Source: Rhizobium sp. Root1334
Lineage (GTDB): Bacteria > Pseudomonadota > Alphaproteobacteria > Rhizobiales > Rhizobiaceae
Assembly: GCF_001426665.1 (NCBI RefSeq)
Contig: NZ_LMEY01000023.1
Location: 595,036 to 659,035 of the forward strand
Direction: 5' to 3'
DNA length: 64,000 nucleotides
Shown here: positions 17,280 to 25,565 of the stretch, one piece after another
Layout: each line of letters begins with the position of its first letter
Numbering within the stretch: position 1 is the first letter of the stretch
Program-made: the position numbers and the translations under genes
The notes under the pieces: model-generated
The model's input: only the letters and a program-made list of their open reading frames with translations
Told to the model about the DNA's origin: nothing
Databases searched by the model: none

Positions 17280-18343
17280 GCGCCGTCCTTCTTCAGCCAG
17301 CGCTGAACGCGGATTTCATCTTCATCCATCCATCGTGTCAACGTTTCGCTGCGGCTTGCGCGCATTTTTGCAAGTTCCGCCAGCGAGCCATTCTCAAAAT
17401 CTTCGAAAACTTTCGGATGGATATAGGACGAGCGGCAGACCGCGCGGGTGTTGACGAGCCGGGTCGCGACCGTATCCACCACGTCATTGATCTGGCGCTT
17501 GATTTGCCTCTGGCTCGGGCCTGGTTCGATCATTGAGAGAGCAGTCGCTGCCATACGGGTAGCACCCCAGGTGCGGAATTGCCGTGAAGAAAAGTCGGCG
17601 CCGGAGGCGTCGCGGATATAGGCATTGACGTCCTGTGAGCGGATCGCATGCCGTTCGCCATCCTCATCAAGATACTGAAACAATTGCTGACCGGGCAGTT
17701 CCTGCAACATGCGGATCGATTTTGTGATGCGGCGATCGTTGTGGCTGAGCCGCCATTCCTTGCCGGATTTACCCTTGAAGTTGAAGTGGACGCTGGCCCC
17801 TTCAATCTTCACATGGCGATTGCGCAGCGTCGTCAGGCCATAGGAGCCGTTCTCCTCGGCATAGGTGGCATTGCCGACGCGGATATAGAGATTGTCGAGC
17901 AGCCAGACGATTGTCGCCAGCGCCTTGTCCATGCCCGGCTTGCGCAGACGTAGATCGTTATCGACCTTCTCGCGTATCTTTGGTAGCCGCGCGGCAAAAT
18001 CCGGCAATTGGGCGAACTTGGTCTTGCCGCGTTCGGCCGACCATTCCGGATGATAGCGATATTGTTTTCGCCCGCGCGCATCCCGCCCGGTCGCCTGCAG
18101 ATGCGAATGCGGATCGGTCGAGATCAGCACATCGGTATAGGCGGGCGGAATGGCAAGTGCTGCGATCCGATCCAGTTCACTCCGGTCGTCGATCCGCCTG
18201 CCGTGGGAATCATAATAGCGAAAGGCGCGTTTGCCCGGCTTGCGGGTAATGCCGCCATCCAGATTGGACAGGTAGACGAGCTCCGGCGGCATTGCCGCCT
18301 CCGCGTCATCGTTTTTTCGGGTGCGAGATTGTGTCTGATCCAC
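17276..18343 (-). CDS. DNA topoisomerase IB (poxvirus/bacterial type)
   Basis: A 355-residue enzyme that relaxes supercoils by transient nicking through a 3'-phosphotyrosine. The N-terminal domain (about 20-105) is followed by the catalytic domain, with nucleophile Tyr307 in CRSSYIHPKVF and the supporting Arg and Lys regions (YIRVGNATYAEENGSYGLTTLRNRH at about 152-177; FRTWGATRMAA near 256). Length matches bacterial homologues (about 340-360). It has no operon partner; its left neighbour is convergent. Bacterial TopIB is accessory, so the gene is probably dispensable. Confidence 0.93.
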   Translation of the reverse strand: MDQTQSRTRKNDDAEAAMPPELVYLSNLDGGITRKPGKRAFRYYDSHGRRIDDRSELDRIAALAIPPAYTDVLISTDPHSHLQATGRDARGRKQYRYHPEWSAERGKTKFAQLPDFAARLPKIREKVDNDLRLRKPGMDKALATIVWLLDNLYIRVGNATYAEENGSYGLTTLRNRHVKIEGASVHFNFKGKSGKEWRLSHNDRRITKSIRMLQELPGQQLFQYLDEDGERHAIRSQDVNAYIRDASGADFSSRQFRTWGATRMAATALSMIEPGPSQRQIKRQINDVVDTVATRLVNTRAVCRSSYIHPKVFEDFENGSLAELAKMRASRSETLTRWMDEDEIRVQRWLKKDGA

Positions 18344-18405
18344 AGTGACGCAAAAACGCCACCGTGGTCATTTGGTTCCAGCGGCGGTGAGCAGATTCGG
18401 GGTGG

Positions 18406-20448
18406 CTATTCGCGGCTGCGGCGCCTGCGCCGGCCGCCGCCATCTGCGCCATCGTCGGTCAGCACTTTCCGCTCGGGCAGTTTTACCACCGCCGAGAGTT
18501 TCGGGAAGGTGTCGACCTTGTTGGGAAGCGCCATCGCATAGACGAAGTGCTCCTGAAACTTTGATTCAAGTGCCGTCTCTATCTTCTCGATTTTGCTGAT
18601 GGTTTTCTCAATTTCGCGACGGTGGTCGCGGTTGAGCAGCGCCATCAGCGCGCCGGTCCCGGCAGCGTTGCCTACGGCCTTGACCTCGGAGAGATCACAG
18701 TCAGGAATGAGGCCGAGAACCATGGCGTATTTCGGATCGATGAAGGAGCCGAACGCACCGGCAAAGCGGATCGTATCGACATGCTCGATCTCGAGCTTTT
18801 CCATCAGAAGCTTGATGCCGGCATAAAGGGCCGCCTTGGCAAGCTGGATGGCACGCACGTCATTTTGGGTTACCGTGATGCGCTGGTCGCCATCATGCAG
18901 CAGATACGAGAAGGTGCGGCCGTTCTGCAGGATGCGCGGGCTCTTTGCCGCCATGCCACCATCGACGACGCCGTCTTCGGAAATGATGCCGCTGAGATAC
19001 ATCTCCGCCACTACCTCGATGATTGCCGAGCCGCAAATGCCGGTGACGCCGACAGCAGTAGCCGCCTCCGCAAAGCCCTCTTCATCCGACCATTTATCAA
19101 CGCCGATGACGCGGAATTTCGGCTCCAGCGTTTCCGGATCGATCCGCACCCGCTCGATGGCGCCGGGAGCGGCGCGTTGGCCTGAGGAAATTTCGGCACC
19201 TTCAAAGGCAGGGCCGGTCGGCGAGGAGGCGGCGACGACACGGTCCTTGTTGCCGAGCACGATTTCGGCGTTGGTGCCGACATCGACCAGAAGCATCATG
19301 CGGTCCTGACGGTAGGGGCCTTCCGCCAGTGTTGCGCCGGCAGCGTCGGCGCCGACATGGCCAGCGATACACGGCAGCATGTAGACACGGGCGCCACGGT
19401 TGACGTCAATGTCGATGTCATGCGCCCAGTATTGCAGCGCGCCGGAGACTGCCAGGGCGAATGGCGCCTGGCCCAGTTCGGTCGGGTCTATGCCAAGGAA
19501 CAGGTGGTGCATGATCGGATTGGCGACAAAGACCATGTCGAGAATGTCGTGGCGATCAACCTCTCCCTCGGCACACACTTTGCCGATCAGGACATTGATG
19601 GCTTCGCGAACAGCCTTGGTCATGGCTTCCCGGCCGTCCGGGTTCATCATCACATAGGAGACGCGGCTCATCAGGTCTTCGCCAAAGCGGATCTGCGGGT
19701 TGGATGTGCCGGAAGAGGCGACGATGCGTCCAGACAGCAGTGAAACCAGATGCATGGCAATGGTCGTCGAGCCGATGTCGCAGGCGACACCATAAGCTTC
19801 GTTCTTGAGGCCCGGCCACAATCCGACGATGAACGGGCGGGAACTGTCCATGTCGCGGTGGATGGCGGCGGTGACACCCCAGTTGCCCTTGCGCAGGATG
19901 CCCTGGATTTGCGGGATCAGATGCGGCGCGATCAAAAGATCCTTCCAGCCCCAGTCCTTTTCCAGCATCACCTTCAGCCGGTCGAGGTCGCCGAGCGGCT
20001 TGTGCATGTCGGGCTCGTCGACCTCGACATAGCAGAGCTGGACAGCGGCATTGCGCTCGATCACGCGGTCGGTCGCGGCCTTGCGCACCACCTGCGCGTT
20101 GATGACGGTATCTTGCGGCACATCGACGACGAGGTCGCCGAGGATTTGCGACGAGCAGGACAGGCGGCGCCCCTCAGGCAGGCCGCGAATACTCTCGTAG
20201 CGCTCTTCCTTCGGTCCCTTGACCGAGATGTGGTCGAGCGAGGAGATGATCTTGTGCTTGGCAAAATTGCCTTCCTGCACCGAGACCTGACAGCGGCCGC
20301 AGGTTGCCCGGCCGCCGCAGACGCTCTCCACGTAGACACCGAGCGAGCGGGCCGCATCCAGTACCGGCGTGCCGACGGGGAAACGGCCACGCTTGCCGGA
20401 TGGCATGAAGAGGACGAGGGGATCACTTTTGTTTTCCTGGGCGGACAC
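18406..20448 (-). CDS. RACE-type reductive activator of corrinoid enzymes ([2Fe-2S] plus ASKHA/DUF4445)
   Basis: A 680-residue protein that, by family, uses ATP and an electron to bring inactive Co(II) corrinoid proteins back to Co(I). The N-terminal plant-type [2Fe-2S] domain has ligands Cys44, Cys50, Cys53 and Cys98; the rest is the ASKHA actin-like ATPase domain (GVACDIGSTTIAMHL near 225; LLVDVGTNAEIVLGN near 395). This differs from archaeal RamA, which carries C-terminal [4Fe-4S] clusters. It is the last gene of the minus-strand corrinoid cluster and presumably serves the corrinoid protein at 26.5-27.2 kb. The C-terminal tail is Arg-rich and probably disordered. Confidence 0.88.
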   Translation of the reverse strand: MSAQENKSDPLVLFMPSGKRGRFPVGTPVLDAARSLGVYVESVCGGRATCGRCQVSVQEGNFAKHKIISSLDHISVKGPKEERYESIRGLPEGRRLSCSSQILGDLVVDVPQDTVINAQVVRKAATDRVIERNAAVQLCYVEVDEPDMHKPLGDLDRLKVMLEKDWGWKDLLIAPHLIPQIQGILRKGNWGVTAAIHRDMDSSRPFIVGLWPGLKNEAYGVACDIGSTTIAMHLVSLLSGRIVASSGTSNPQIRFGEDLMSRVSYVMMNPDGREAMTKAVREAINVLIGKVCAEGEVDRHDILDMVFVANPIMHHLFLGIDPTELGQAPFALAVSGALQYWAHDIDIDVNRGARVYMLPCIAGHVGADAAGATLAEGPYRQDRMMLLVDVGTNAEIVLGNKDRVVAASSPTGPAFEGAEISSGQRAAPGAIERVRIDPETLEPKFRVIGVDKWSDEEGFAEAATAVGVTGICGSAIIEVVAEMYLSGIISEDGVVDGGMAAKSPRILQNGRTFSYLLHDGDQRITVTQNDVRAIQLAKAALYAGIKLLMEKLEIEHVDTIRFAGAFGSFIDPKYAMVLGLIPDCDLSEVKAVGNAAGTGALMALLNRDHRREIEKTISKIEKIETALESKFQEHFVYAMALPNKVDTFPKLSAVVKLPERKVLTDDGADGGGRRRRRSRE

Positions 20449-20489
20449 GGTCAGTTTATTCCTATGCAGTTTGGGCTTTTCGCTTCGGC

Positions 20490-20825
20490 CTATTCATTGA
20501 GCCGCCGCGCATTGGCGCGGACACGGCTGCCATATGGTTTCAGTGCTGCGACTGCAACACGGTCGGAAGCGCCGGCAAGGCCAGCGCAGGTTCCGGTCGC
20601 GAGTGCAGCTGCAGCAATCATGCCTTCCTTCACCATCGCGACGTTGACGGCCACGATGCTTTCGGTGGCGGCCGAGAGTTTTTCCGTGATCATCCGGCTG
20701 ACTTCCGCCGCGCCGCTGGGGGATCCGCTCGAGAGGGCAAAGTCCTGCAGGCGCGAGGATATGACCATCGGAGCCTGGAACCAGAGGCTGGCGAACTCGT
20801 CGAGCAGATCGGCACTGAAAAACAT
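20490..20825 (-). CDS. Small helical protein in the corrinoid cluster, 111 aa
   Basis: A 111-residue protein, mostly helical and Ala-rich (EKLSAATESIVAVNVAMVKEGMIAAAALATG), weakly reminiscent of phasin-like helical proteins. Start ATG 20825 has AAGAGA upstream; the longer reading back to 20954 overlaps the methyltransferase tail and is only a shadow. It sits between the methyl-THF:corrinoid methyltransferase (start overlaps the stop region of neither gene, gap 19 bases) and the activator (41 bases), so it is almost certainly co-transcribed with them. No specific function known to me; an accessory or scaffold role is a guess. Confidence 0.7.
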   Translation of the reverse strand: MFFSADLLDEFASLWFQAPMVISSRLQDFALSSGSPSGAAEVSRMITEKLSAATESIVAVNVAMVKEGMIAAAALATGTCAGLAGASDRVAVAALKPYGSRVRANARRLNE

Positions 20826-20844
20826 CACGTCTCTTTTCTGGCGG

Positions 20845-21825
20845 TTATTCCGCCTTTGCTTCGGCCGGTTCTTCTGTCCGGGGGCCAGCGCGTCCAGCAC
20901 GGCCACCGCGGCGGCCACTGGAGGCGCCTGGAGCTGCTGCGGCGGGGGCCGCATGGCCGCCTGCCGGATTGTGATCGCGATAGGTCATGATCCAGGAGCC
21001 GCAATTCTGATCGGTCCCGTTCAAGACGTTTGCCGCGCGAACCGCTTCCATTTCCTGCGGACGGCAGGGGTTCATGATCGCCGACGTCATGCCCGCACCG
21101 ATAACCATGGGGATGAAGCCGGCATTGATGCCGTGGCGATGCGGCAGGCCGAACGAGATGTTCGACAGACCGCAGGTGGTGTTGACTTTCAATTCGTTGC
21201 GCAGACGGTGAAGGAGTGCGAAGACCTGACGGCCCGCGTCGCCGAGAGCGCCAATCGGCATGACCAGCGGATCGACCACGATGTCGTGCGGCTTGATACC
21301 ATAATCCATGGCGCGTTCGACAATTTTCTTCGCAACTGCGAAACGAACGTCCGGGTCCATCGAAATCCCGGTCTCGTCGTTGGAAATGGCGACGACCGGA
21401 ACGTCATACTTCTTGCAGAGCGGCAGGATCGCCTCGAGTTTCTCTTCCTCGCCGGTCACGGAGTTTACCAGCGGCCGGCCTTTGGCAACCTTCAATGCGG
21501 CTTCAATGGCTGCCGAGACCGAGCTGTCGATCGACAGCGGCACATCGACAAGGCCCTGGACGATTTCGAGCGTCTGGACGAGCAGGGCCGGCTCGGTTTC
21601 GTTCGGATTGACCGAGGTAACGCCGGCATTGACGTCGAGCATCGTGGCGCCTGCAGCCACCTGTTCCAGCGCGTCCTTTATCACGGTTTCGAAATTGCCG
21701 ACAACCATCTCGGCGGCAAGCTTCTTGCGGCCGGTCGGATTGATGCGTTCACCGATGACACAGAAGGGCTGGTCGAAGCCGATGATGATTTCGCGGGTGG
21801 CGGAAGCAACGATGGTGCGGGTCAT
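20845..21825 (-). CDS. Methyltetrahydrofolate:corrinoid methyltransferase (pterin-binding, MtgA/AcsE-like)
   Basis: A 326-residue TIM-barrel pterin-binding enzyme that moves a methyl group between a corrinoid protein and tetrahydrofolate. Diagnostic stretches are FCVIGERINPTGRKK (about 21-35), DVNAGVT (64-70), the PLSIDSS barrel strand and TTCGLSNISFGLP (about 218-230). The last 35 residues are a Pro/Ala/Arg-rich tail not found in most homologues. In this cluster it should take the methyl group from the corrinoid protein at 26.5 kb and make 5-methyl-THF for the MetF-like enzyme next door (start 93 bases downstream of that stop). Confidence 0.9.
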   Translation of the reverse strand: MTRTIVASATREIIIGFDQPFCVIGERINPTGRKKLAAEMVVGNFETVIKDALEQVAAGATMLDVNAGVTSVNPNETEPALLVQTLEIVQGLVDVPLSIDSSVSAAIEAALKVAKGRPLVNSVTGEEEKLEAILPLCKKYDVPVVAISNDETGISMDPDVRFAVAKKIVERAMDYGIKPHDIVVDPLVMPIGALGDAGRQVFALLHRLRNELKVNTTCGLSNISFGLPHRHGINAGFIPMVIGAGMTSAIMNPCRPQEMEAVRAANVLNGTDQNCGSWIMTYRDHNPAGGHAAPAAAAPGASSGRRGGRAGRAGPRTEEPAEAKAE

Positions 21826-21918
21826 GTCTGATCCTTAAGGTCGGTGAGCGCTATCTGATCGGCGCCGGGATGTTTGTCAAAGGCATGGCCTGCCGGCTGG
21901 GCCACAATTGTCTGGTGT

Positions 21919-23013
21919 TCAATGCTGGCGGTGCGCTGCGACGTCGGCCATTTCCTGCTGATTTTCCTGCTTGCCGTCACGGATCGCATCAAGCCGTTCG
22001 GCAACGCGGCTGTCACCGGGATTGGCTTCGCGTGTCCACGGTGTGCGGCCCTTGAGGACGCCGGATTCGTGGACGATCTCGGCGACATATTCTTCCTGCC
22101 GATAGGCCATGACGTGAACGCCCGACACGCCCTTGATCTCTTTCACCTCGTTGATGATGTCGATGCAGAGCTGCTTGCCTTCCTTCTTCTGGTCCTGCGC
22201 GCCTTCCAGCCGCTTGATGATCGCATCAGGGATATGAATGCCCGGCACGTTGTTGCGGATCCAGTTGGCTGTTTTGGCCGAGGCGAGCGGTCCGACGCCG
22301 ACGAGAATGAAGCATTTTTCGTCAAACCCGAGATCGCGGACCTTGCTCATGTAGTCGCGGAACATCGGCACGTCGAAACAGTACTGGCTCTGGACGAACT
22401 GAGCGCCGGCCTCAATCTTCTTGCCAAGCCGGTAAGGGCGGAAATCATAGGGCGGCGCGAACGGGTTGATTGCCGCGCCGAGGAAAACTTGCGGCGGCGT
22501 CGTCAGCTTGCGGCCGGAGAGGAATTTCGAATTGTCGCGCATGACGCGCACCGTTTCCAGCAGCGACATGCAGTCGAGGTCGAACACCGGCTTGGCGCCG
22601 GGTTGGTCGCCCGCCTGAACGCCGTCGCCGGTCAGGCACATGATGTTGGCAACGCCCATGGCGGCGGCACCAAGCACGTCGCCCTGAATGGCGATACGGT
22701 TCTTGTCGCGGCAGGCGATCTGCATGATCGGCGCGTAGCCCATGCGGGTCAGAAGCGCGCAGATGCCGACCGACGACATATGGCAATTGGCGCCGGACGC
22801 ATCGACGGCGTTGATGCCATCGACCCAGCCTTCGAAGATCGCGGCGCGTTCGTAGACATCTTCCGGATTGGCGCTGTCGGGTGGGTTAAGTTCGGCGGTA
22901 ACGGCAAATTCGCCGCGGCGCAGCACCCGTTCCAGGCGACCACGTGAGGAATGACCGGGCACGGGATCGAGCGGAAGGTGGCGGCCGAGCGGGTTTTCGT
23001 CGAAATGGGCCAT
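21919..23013 (-). CDS. Methylenetetrahydrofolate reductase, MetF-like
   Basis: A 364-residue FAD-type reductase interconverting 5-methyl-THF and 5,10-methylene-THF. The barrel starts at FAVTAELNPPDS (about 35-46) and includes NIMCLTGDGVQAGDQPGAKPV-type folate and flavin contacts. I start at ATG 23013, three bases after the stop codon of the Cys-rich MetV-like gene; the longer ORF to 23187 is a shadow of that gene. The pairing with a MetV-like subunit resembles acetogen MetVF complexes rather than stand-alone E. coli MetF. In this setting it probably runs in the oxidative direction, using methyl groups released by the corrinoid system. Confidence 0.88.
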   Translation of the reverse strand: MAHFDENPLGRHLPLDPVPGHSSRGRLERVLRRGEFAVTAELNPPDSANPEDVYERAAIFEGWVDGINAVDASGANCHMSSVGICALLTRMGYAPIMQIACRDKNRIAIQGDVLGAAAMGVANIMCLTGDGVQAGDQPGAKPVFDLDCMSLLETVRVMRDNSKFLSGRKLTTPPQVFLGAAINPFAPPYDFRPYRLGKKIEAGAQFVQSQYCFDVPMFRDYMSKVRDLGFDEKCFILVGVGPLASAKTANWIRNNVPGIHIPDAIIKRLEGAQDQKKEGKQLCIDIINEVKEIKGVSGVHVMAYRQEEYVAEIVHESGVLKGRTPWTREANPGDSRVAERLDAIRDGKQENQQEMADVAAHRQH

Positions 23014-23015
23014 GC

Positions 23016-23594
23016 TCAGGCGTCCTTTGCGGCGGCAGCGGCTTCGCGAGCTTCGGCGGCCTGCGCGGTGACGCGCAGCCAGGACGAGGTTTCGCGCAGG
23101 GATTGGTTGACGGGTTTCTGCACGTTCAGGATCGCATCGCCCTTCACCATGTTGCGGGAGCCTTCCCAGGCCTTGACCCAGACGCAAGGCATATCCGGCT
23201 CCACTTCACAATTGCCATTGGCGCGAACGCCGCCGCAAGGGCCGTTGCGCAGCTGCTTGGGGCAGTTCATCGGGCAGGACATGCCGGTCGATGACAGAGC
23301 GCACTGGCCGCACATGCGACAGTCAAACAGGAGACCCTTGACGTTGCGTTCGATGAACGTGATCGGTGCTTCGACGCGGCTATAACCGATTGCCTTCCAC
23401 AACGGGTGAAGCAGCAGGAAGACGTCGGCGAACCGGTGGTAGAACCATTCGAAGAACCGCGAATGGCGAACGGCCCACAGGCGGATCGTGTAACTGCGGC
23501 GCGAACGGCGATTGGGCGAAACGCCTGACGGTGTATAGGCGCCGGTGGCGGCCTTCTTGGCTGGAGCGGCATTGCCGGGTTTTGCATCAGCCAT
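23016..23594 (-). CDS. MetV-like Cys-rich partner of methylenetetrahydrofolate reductase
   Basis: A 192-residue protein with the MTHFR C-terminal/MetV-type cysteine region. Eight Cys lie at 92, 95, 98, 107, 111, 120, 129 and 137 (CRMCGQC, CPMNC, NGPCGG), suited to a Zn site and/or Fe-S cluster. The N-terminal 30 residues are Ala/Lys-rich and probably disordered. In acetogens MetV delivers electrons to or from MetF; the three-base spacing to the MetF-like gene argues for the same pairing here. Start ATG 23594 overlaps the stop of the upstream virulence-factor-domain gene by eight bases, so all three are translationally linked. Confidence 0.82.
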   Translation of the reverse strand: MADAKPGNAAPAKKAATGAYTPSGVSPNRRSRRSYTIRLWAVRHSRFFEWFYHRFADVFLLLHPLWKAIGYSRVEAPITFIERNVKGLLFDCRMCGQCALSSTGMSCPMNCPKQLRNGPCGGVRANGNCEVEPDMPCVWVKAWEGSRNMVKGDAILNVQKPVNQSLRETSSWLRVTAQAAEAREAAAAAKDA

Positions 23595-23889
23595 TGTCTT
23601 TGCCGCCGGATTTGACGAGGGCGACCAGCCGCTCCTTGTCATAGGCTGCTTCCAGTTCGGCCGCTGCCTTGTCGGCCTCAAGTTCGAGATCGTCGGAGAC
23701 CGGAACCGGATCGGCCTTGCGCCATTCCGCCAGATAGTCGCCGCTGTCGGCTGCACCGGTGCGCATGGCGCACATGTCTATCGCTTCGGTAAAGCGCAGG
23801 GTTAATTCCCGCTTGGCGGACTTGCGTCCCTGCTTGATGATGACCTGCGCTGGAATATCGCGCCAGTAAACGATAATGCGATCTGCCAT
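23587..23889 (-). CDS. Virulence-factor-domain small protein (PF13769-like)
   Basis: A 100-residue protein beginning MADRIIVYWRDIPAQVIIKQGRKSAKRELTLRF, the pattern of the small Virulence_fact family of alphaproteobacteria. The family name comes from an association, not a mechanism; no catalytic motif is visible. The C-terminal half is acidic and helical. It overlaps the MetV-like gene by eight bases, so it is probably made in step with the MTHFR complex and may be a structural or regulatory subunit (inference). Start ATG 23889. Confidence 0.72.
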   Translation of the reverse strand: MADRIIVYWRDIPAQVIIKQGRKSAKRELTLRFTEAIDMCAMRTGAADSGDYLAEWRKADPVPVSDDLELEADKAAAELEAAYDKERLVALVKSGGKDNG

Positions 23890-24001
23890 ATGCCCGAATT
23901 CTCCTCTTGCCTGACAATGCGCATCTTGTCTCGCCATGGCTCACCTTGGCACGACGCGCGTCATGCTCAAAAGCGACTTGCCCTCAATGTTGACGATATA
24001 A

Positions 24002-24778
24002 CTACCAGATGCCGCGCGTCACGCCATTCCAGAGCCATGTCCAGATCGGCGGATGATACCATTGGCGCGAATTGCCATGTGTTGGCAGGGGCTCGAGATT
24101 GCCAGATAACGCATCTTCGACGGCGCGAATGGCAATGCCGGTGGACGCTGCGGTCTGCAGCAGCGGATAGGTGTGCATCGTGTCGTTTTTCGACGGTGTC
24201 ATGCGCGATTGATATAGAACATCGCCGGTATCGACGCCTGCATCGACCAGATGCACGGTTGCACCGAAATTCGCCTCGTCGTTCTCCACACGCGCCCAGT
24301 ATCCGCCCATCAGGCCGCGATATTGCGGGGTGATGCCGGCATGGAAATTGATGACCGGGCAGGGCATGGCTGCAAGCGTCGATGCGGACAGCATGCGGCA
24401 GCTGACGAGGAATACGACGGCCGGGTGCAGGGCGTTGATCTGTTCGATTGCCTTTGGTGTGTTGATGGAAGCAACGGCAATCACCGGGATGGCCCGTTTT
24501 TCGCGATCATCGGCCTCGTACTGTTGTAAAATTTCCGCCGTACGTTTTTCAGTAAAACGCTTGCCGAACTTCGAAGCCACCATCGTGGCAAACTGACCGG
24601 CTGCTGTGATCAGACCCAGCTTGCGGATGCGGCGTTTGAGAAAGAGTTTTTTCGATTCGGGCTGTTCCAGCAGAACCGTGACGTTGCCAAAGCGGCTCTC
24701 AAGCGCATTGATCAGGATCTGCGGATTGCGTCCGCCAGCAGTGACGATAACGATATGTTGGTTGGCTGCGGAGGACAT
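24002..24778 (-). CDS. Formyltransferase-fold protein
   Basis: A 258-residue protein with a formyl-transferase (Fmt/PurU/ArnA-type) domain. The catalytic triad is visible: Asn and His in VINFHAGITPQYRG (about 142-155) and Asp in DAGVDTGDVL (about 180-189). The family uses 10-formyl-THF as donor or, in PurU, hydrolyses it. It has no tRNA-binding C-terminal domain of Fmt and no ACT domain of PurU, so the acceptor is unknown; sugar-amine formylation and formyl-THF turnover are both possible. It is co-directional with the corrinoid cluster, 112 bases upstream of the virulence-factor-domain gene. Start ATG 24778. Confidence 0.75.
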   Translation of the reverse strand: MSSAANQHIVIVTAGGRNPQILINALESRFGNVTVLLEQPESKKLFLKRRIRKLGLITAAGQFATMVASKFGKRFTEKRTAEILQQYEADDREKRAIPVIAVASINTPKAIEQINALHPAVVFLVSCRMLSASTLAAMPCPVINFHAGITPQYRGLMGGYWARVENDEANFGATVHLVDAGVDTGDVLYQSRMTPSKNDTMHTYPLLQTAASTGIAIRAVEDALSGNLEPLPTHGNSRQWYHPPIWTWLWNGVTRGIW

Positions 24779-24798
24779 GCCGGCGATCACTATCCGTC

Positions 24799-25443
24799 TC
24801 AGATGATGAAGGTCAGGATGGCACCGGCAGCAAGGATGACGCTGGCGGCGACGGCAAGGGAGACGATGCCGATCAGGGCGCCTGCGACAAGACCAAGGCC
24901 ATCGCGCTCGGTATGGGCAAAGCCGATGACGGCAAGCGCGAAGGCTGGTAGCCAGTTGCCGAAGGGAATGGGCAGGAAGATCACCACCGCGAGAATGAGC
25001 GCCAAAAGGCCGATCAGCCGTTCGGCAAACCGGCTGCCGAGAAACCAGCCGCGTGGCTTGATTAGGGTCTCGGCGCGCTGCAGCCAGGGCGAGATGCGGT
25101 TGACGAAGACGAAGAAGGTGGCGTTGTCGAAGGCATAATCACCCATGCGCTTGGGGAGCCAGATGCGCGGGCCGCGTGAGGCAAACATCTGCCAGGCGAT
25201 GAAGACCAGCGGCAGACCGAGAATAAAGGTGGCGCCCGGTGGCAGAGGAATGAGGTTGGGAAGGGCAAAGACGACGAGGAAAGCGCCGAAGGAGCGGTCT
25301 TCCATGGCACCGGCAAGCTCGCGCAGGGTGATTTTCGAACCGGCGTTGAGCGAAAGATTGCGCAGCAGTTGAGAAAGTTGCTGCGGGTGGTGGCTGTGGG
25401 CCGCCGTCCTTGCCGATAGGTTCGTTGCGAAAATGTCCGTCAT
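24799..25443 (-). CDS. exoD: ExoD-family exopolysaccharide synthesis protein
   Basis: A 214-residue membrane protein with the ExoD pattern: a soluble N-terminus, then LPNLIPLPPGATFILGLPL and three or four hydrophobic segments towards the C-terminus. ExoD in Sinorhizobium meliloti affects exopolysaccharide, alkaline tolerance and nodule invasion; its biochemistry is unclear. ATG 25443 is chosen from a longer ORF. Same strand as its neighbours, but its function seems unrelated to methyl transfer. Confidence 0.85.
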   Translation of the reverse strand: MTDIFATNLSARTAAHSHHPQQLSQLLRNLSLNAGSKITLRELAGAMEDRSFGAFLVVFALPNLIPLPPGATFILGLPLVFIAWQMFASRGPRIWLPKRMGDYAFDNATFFVFVNRISPWLQRAETLIKPRGWFLGSRFAERLIGLLALILAVVIFLPIPFGNWLPAFALAVIGFAHTERDGLGLVAGALIGIVSLAVAASVILAAGAILTFII

Positions 25444-25565
25444 CCCCGTCACCTTATTATTGTGTTTGTAGGGGGAGTTTGGCGGGCGGTCGTTACGATG
25501 CACTTAAATCAAATGCGGCGTTTCATGCAAAATTGAGCGCAAGGCTAACAGATGGTTGCTGGCGG

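Noticed and set aside
19750..21831. 693-codon open frame on the plus strand
   Set aside because: Antisense to the activator and methyltransferase genes; composition typical of a shadow frame.
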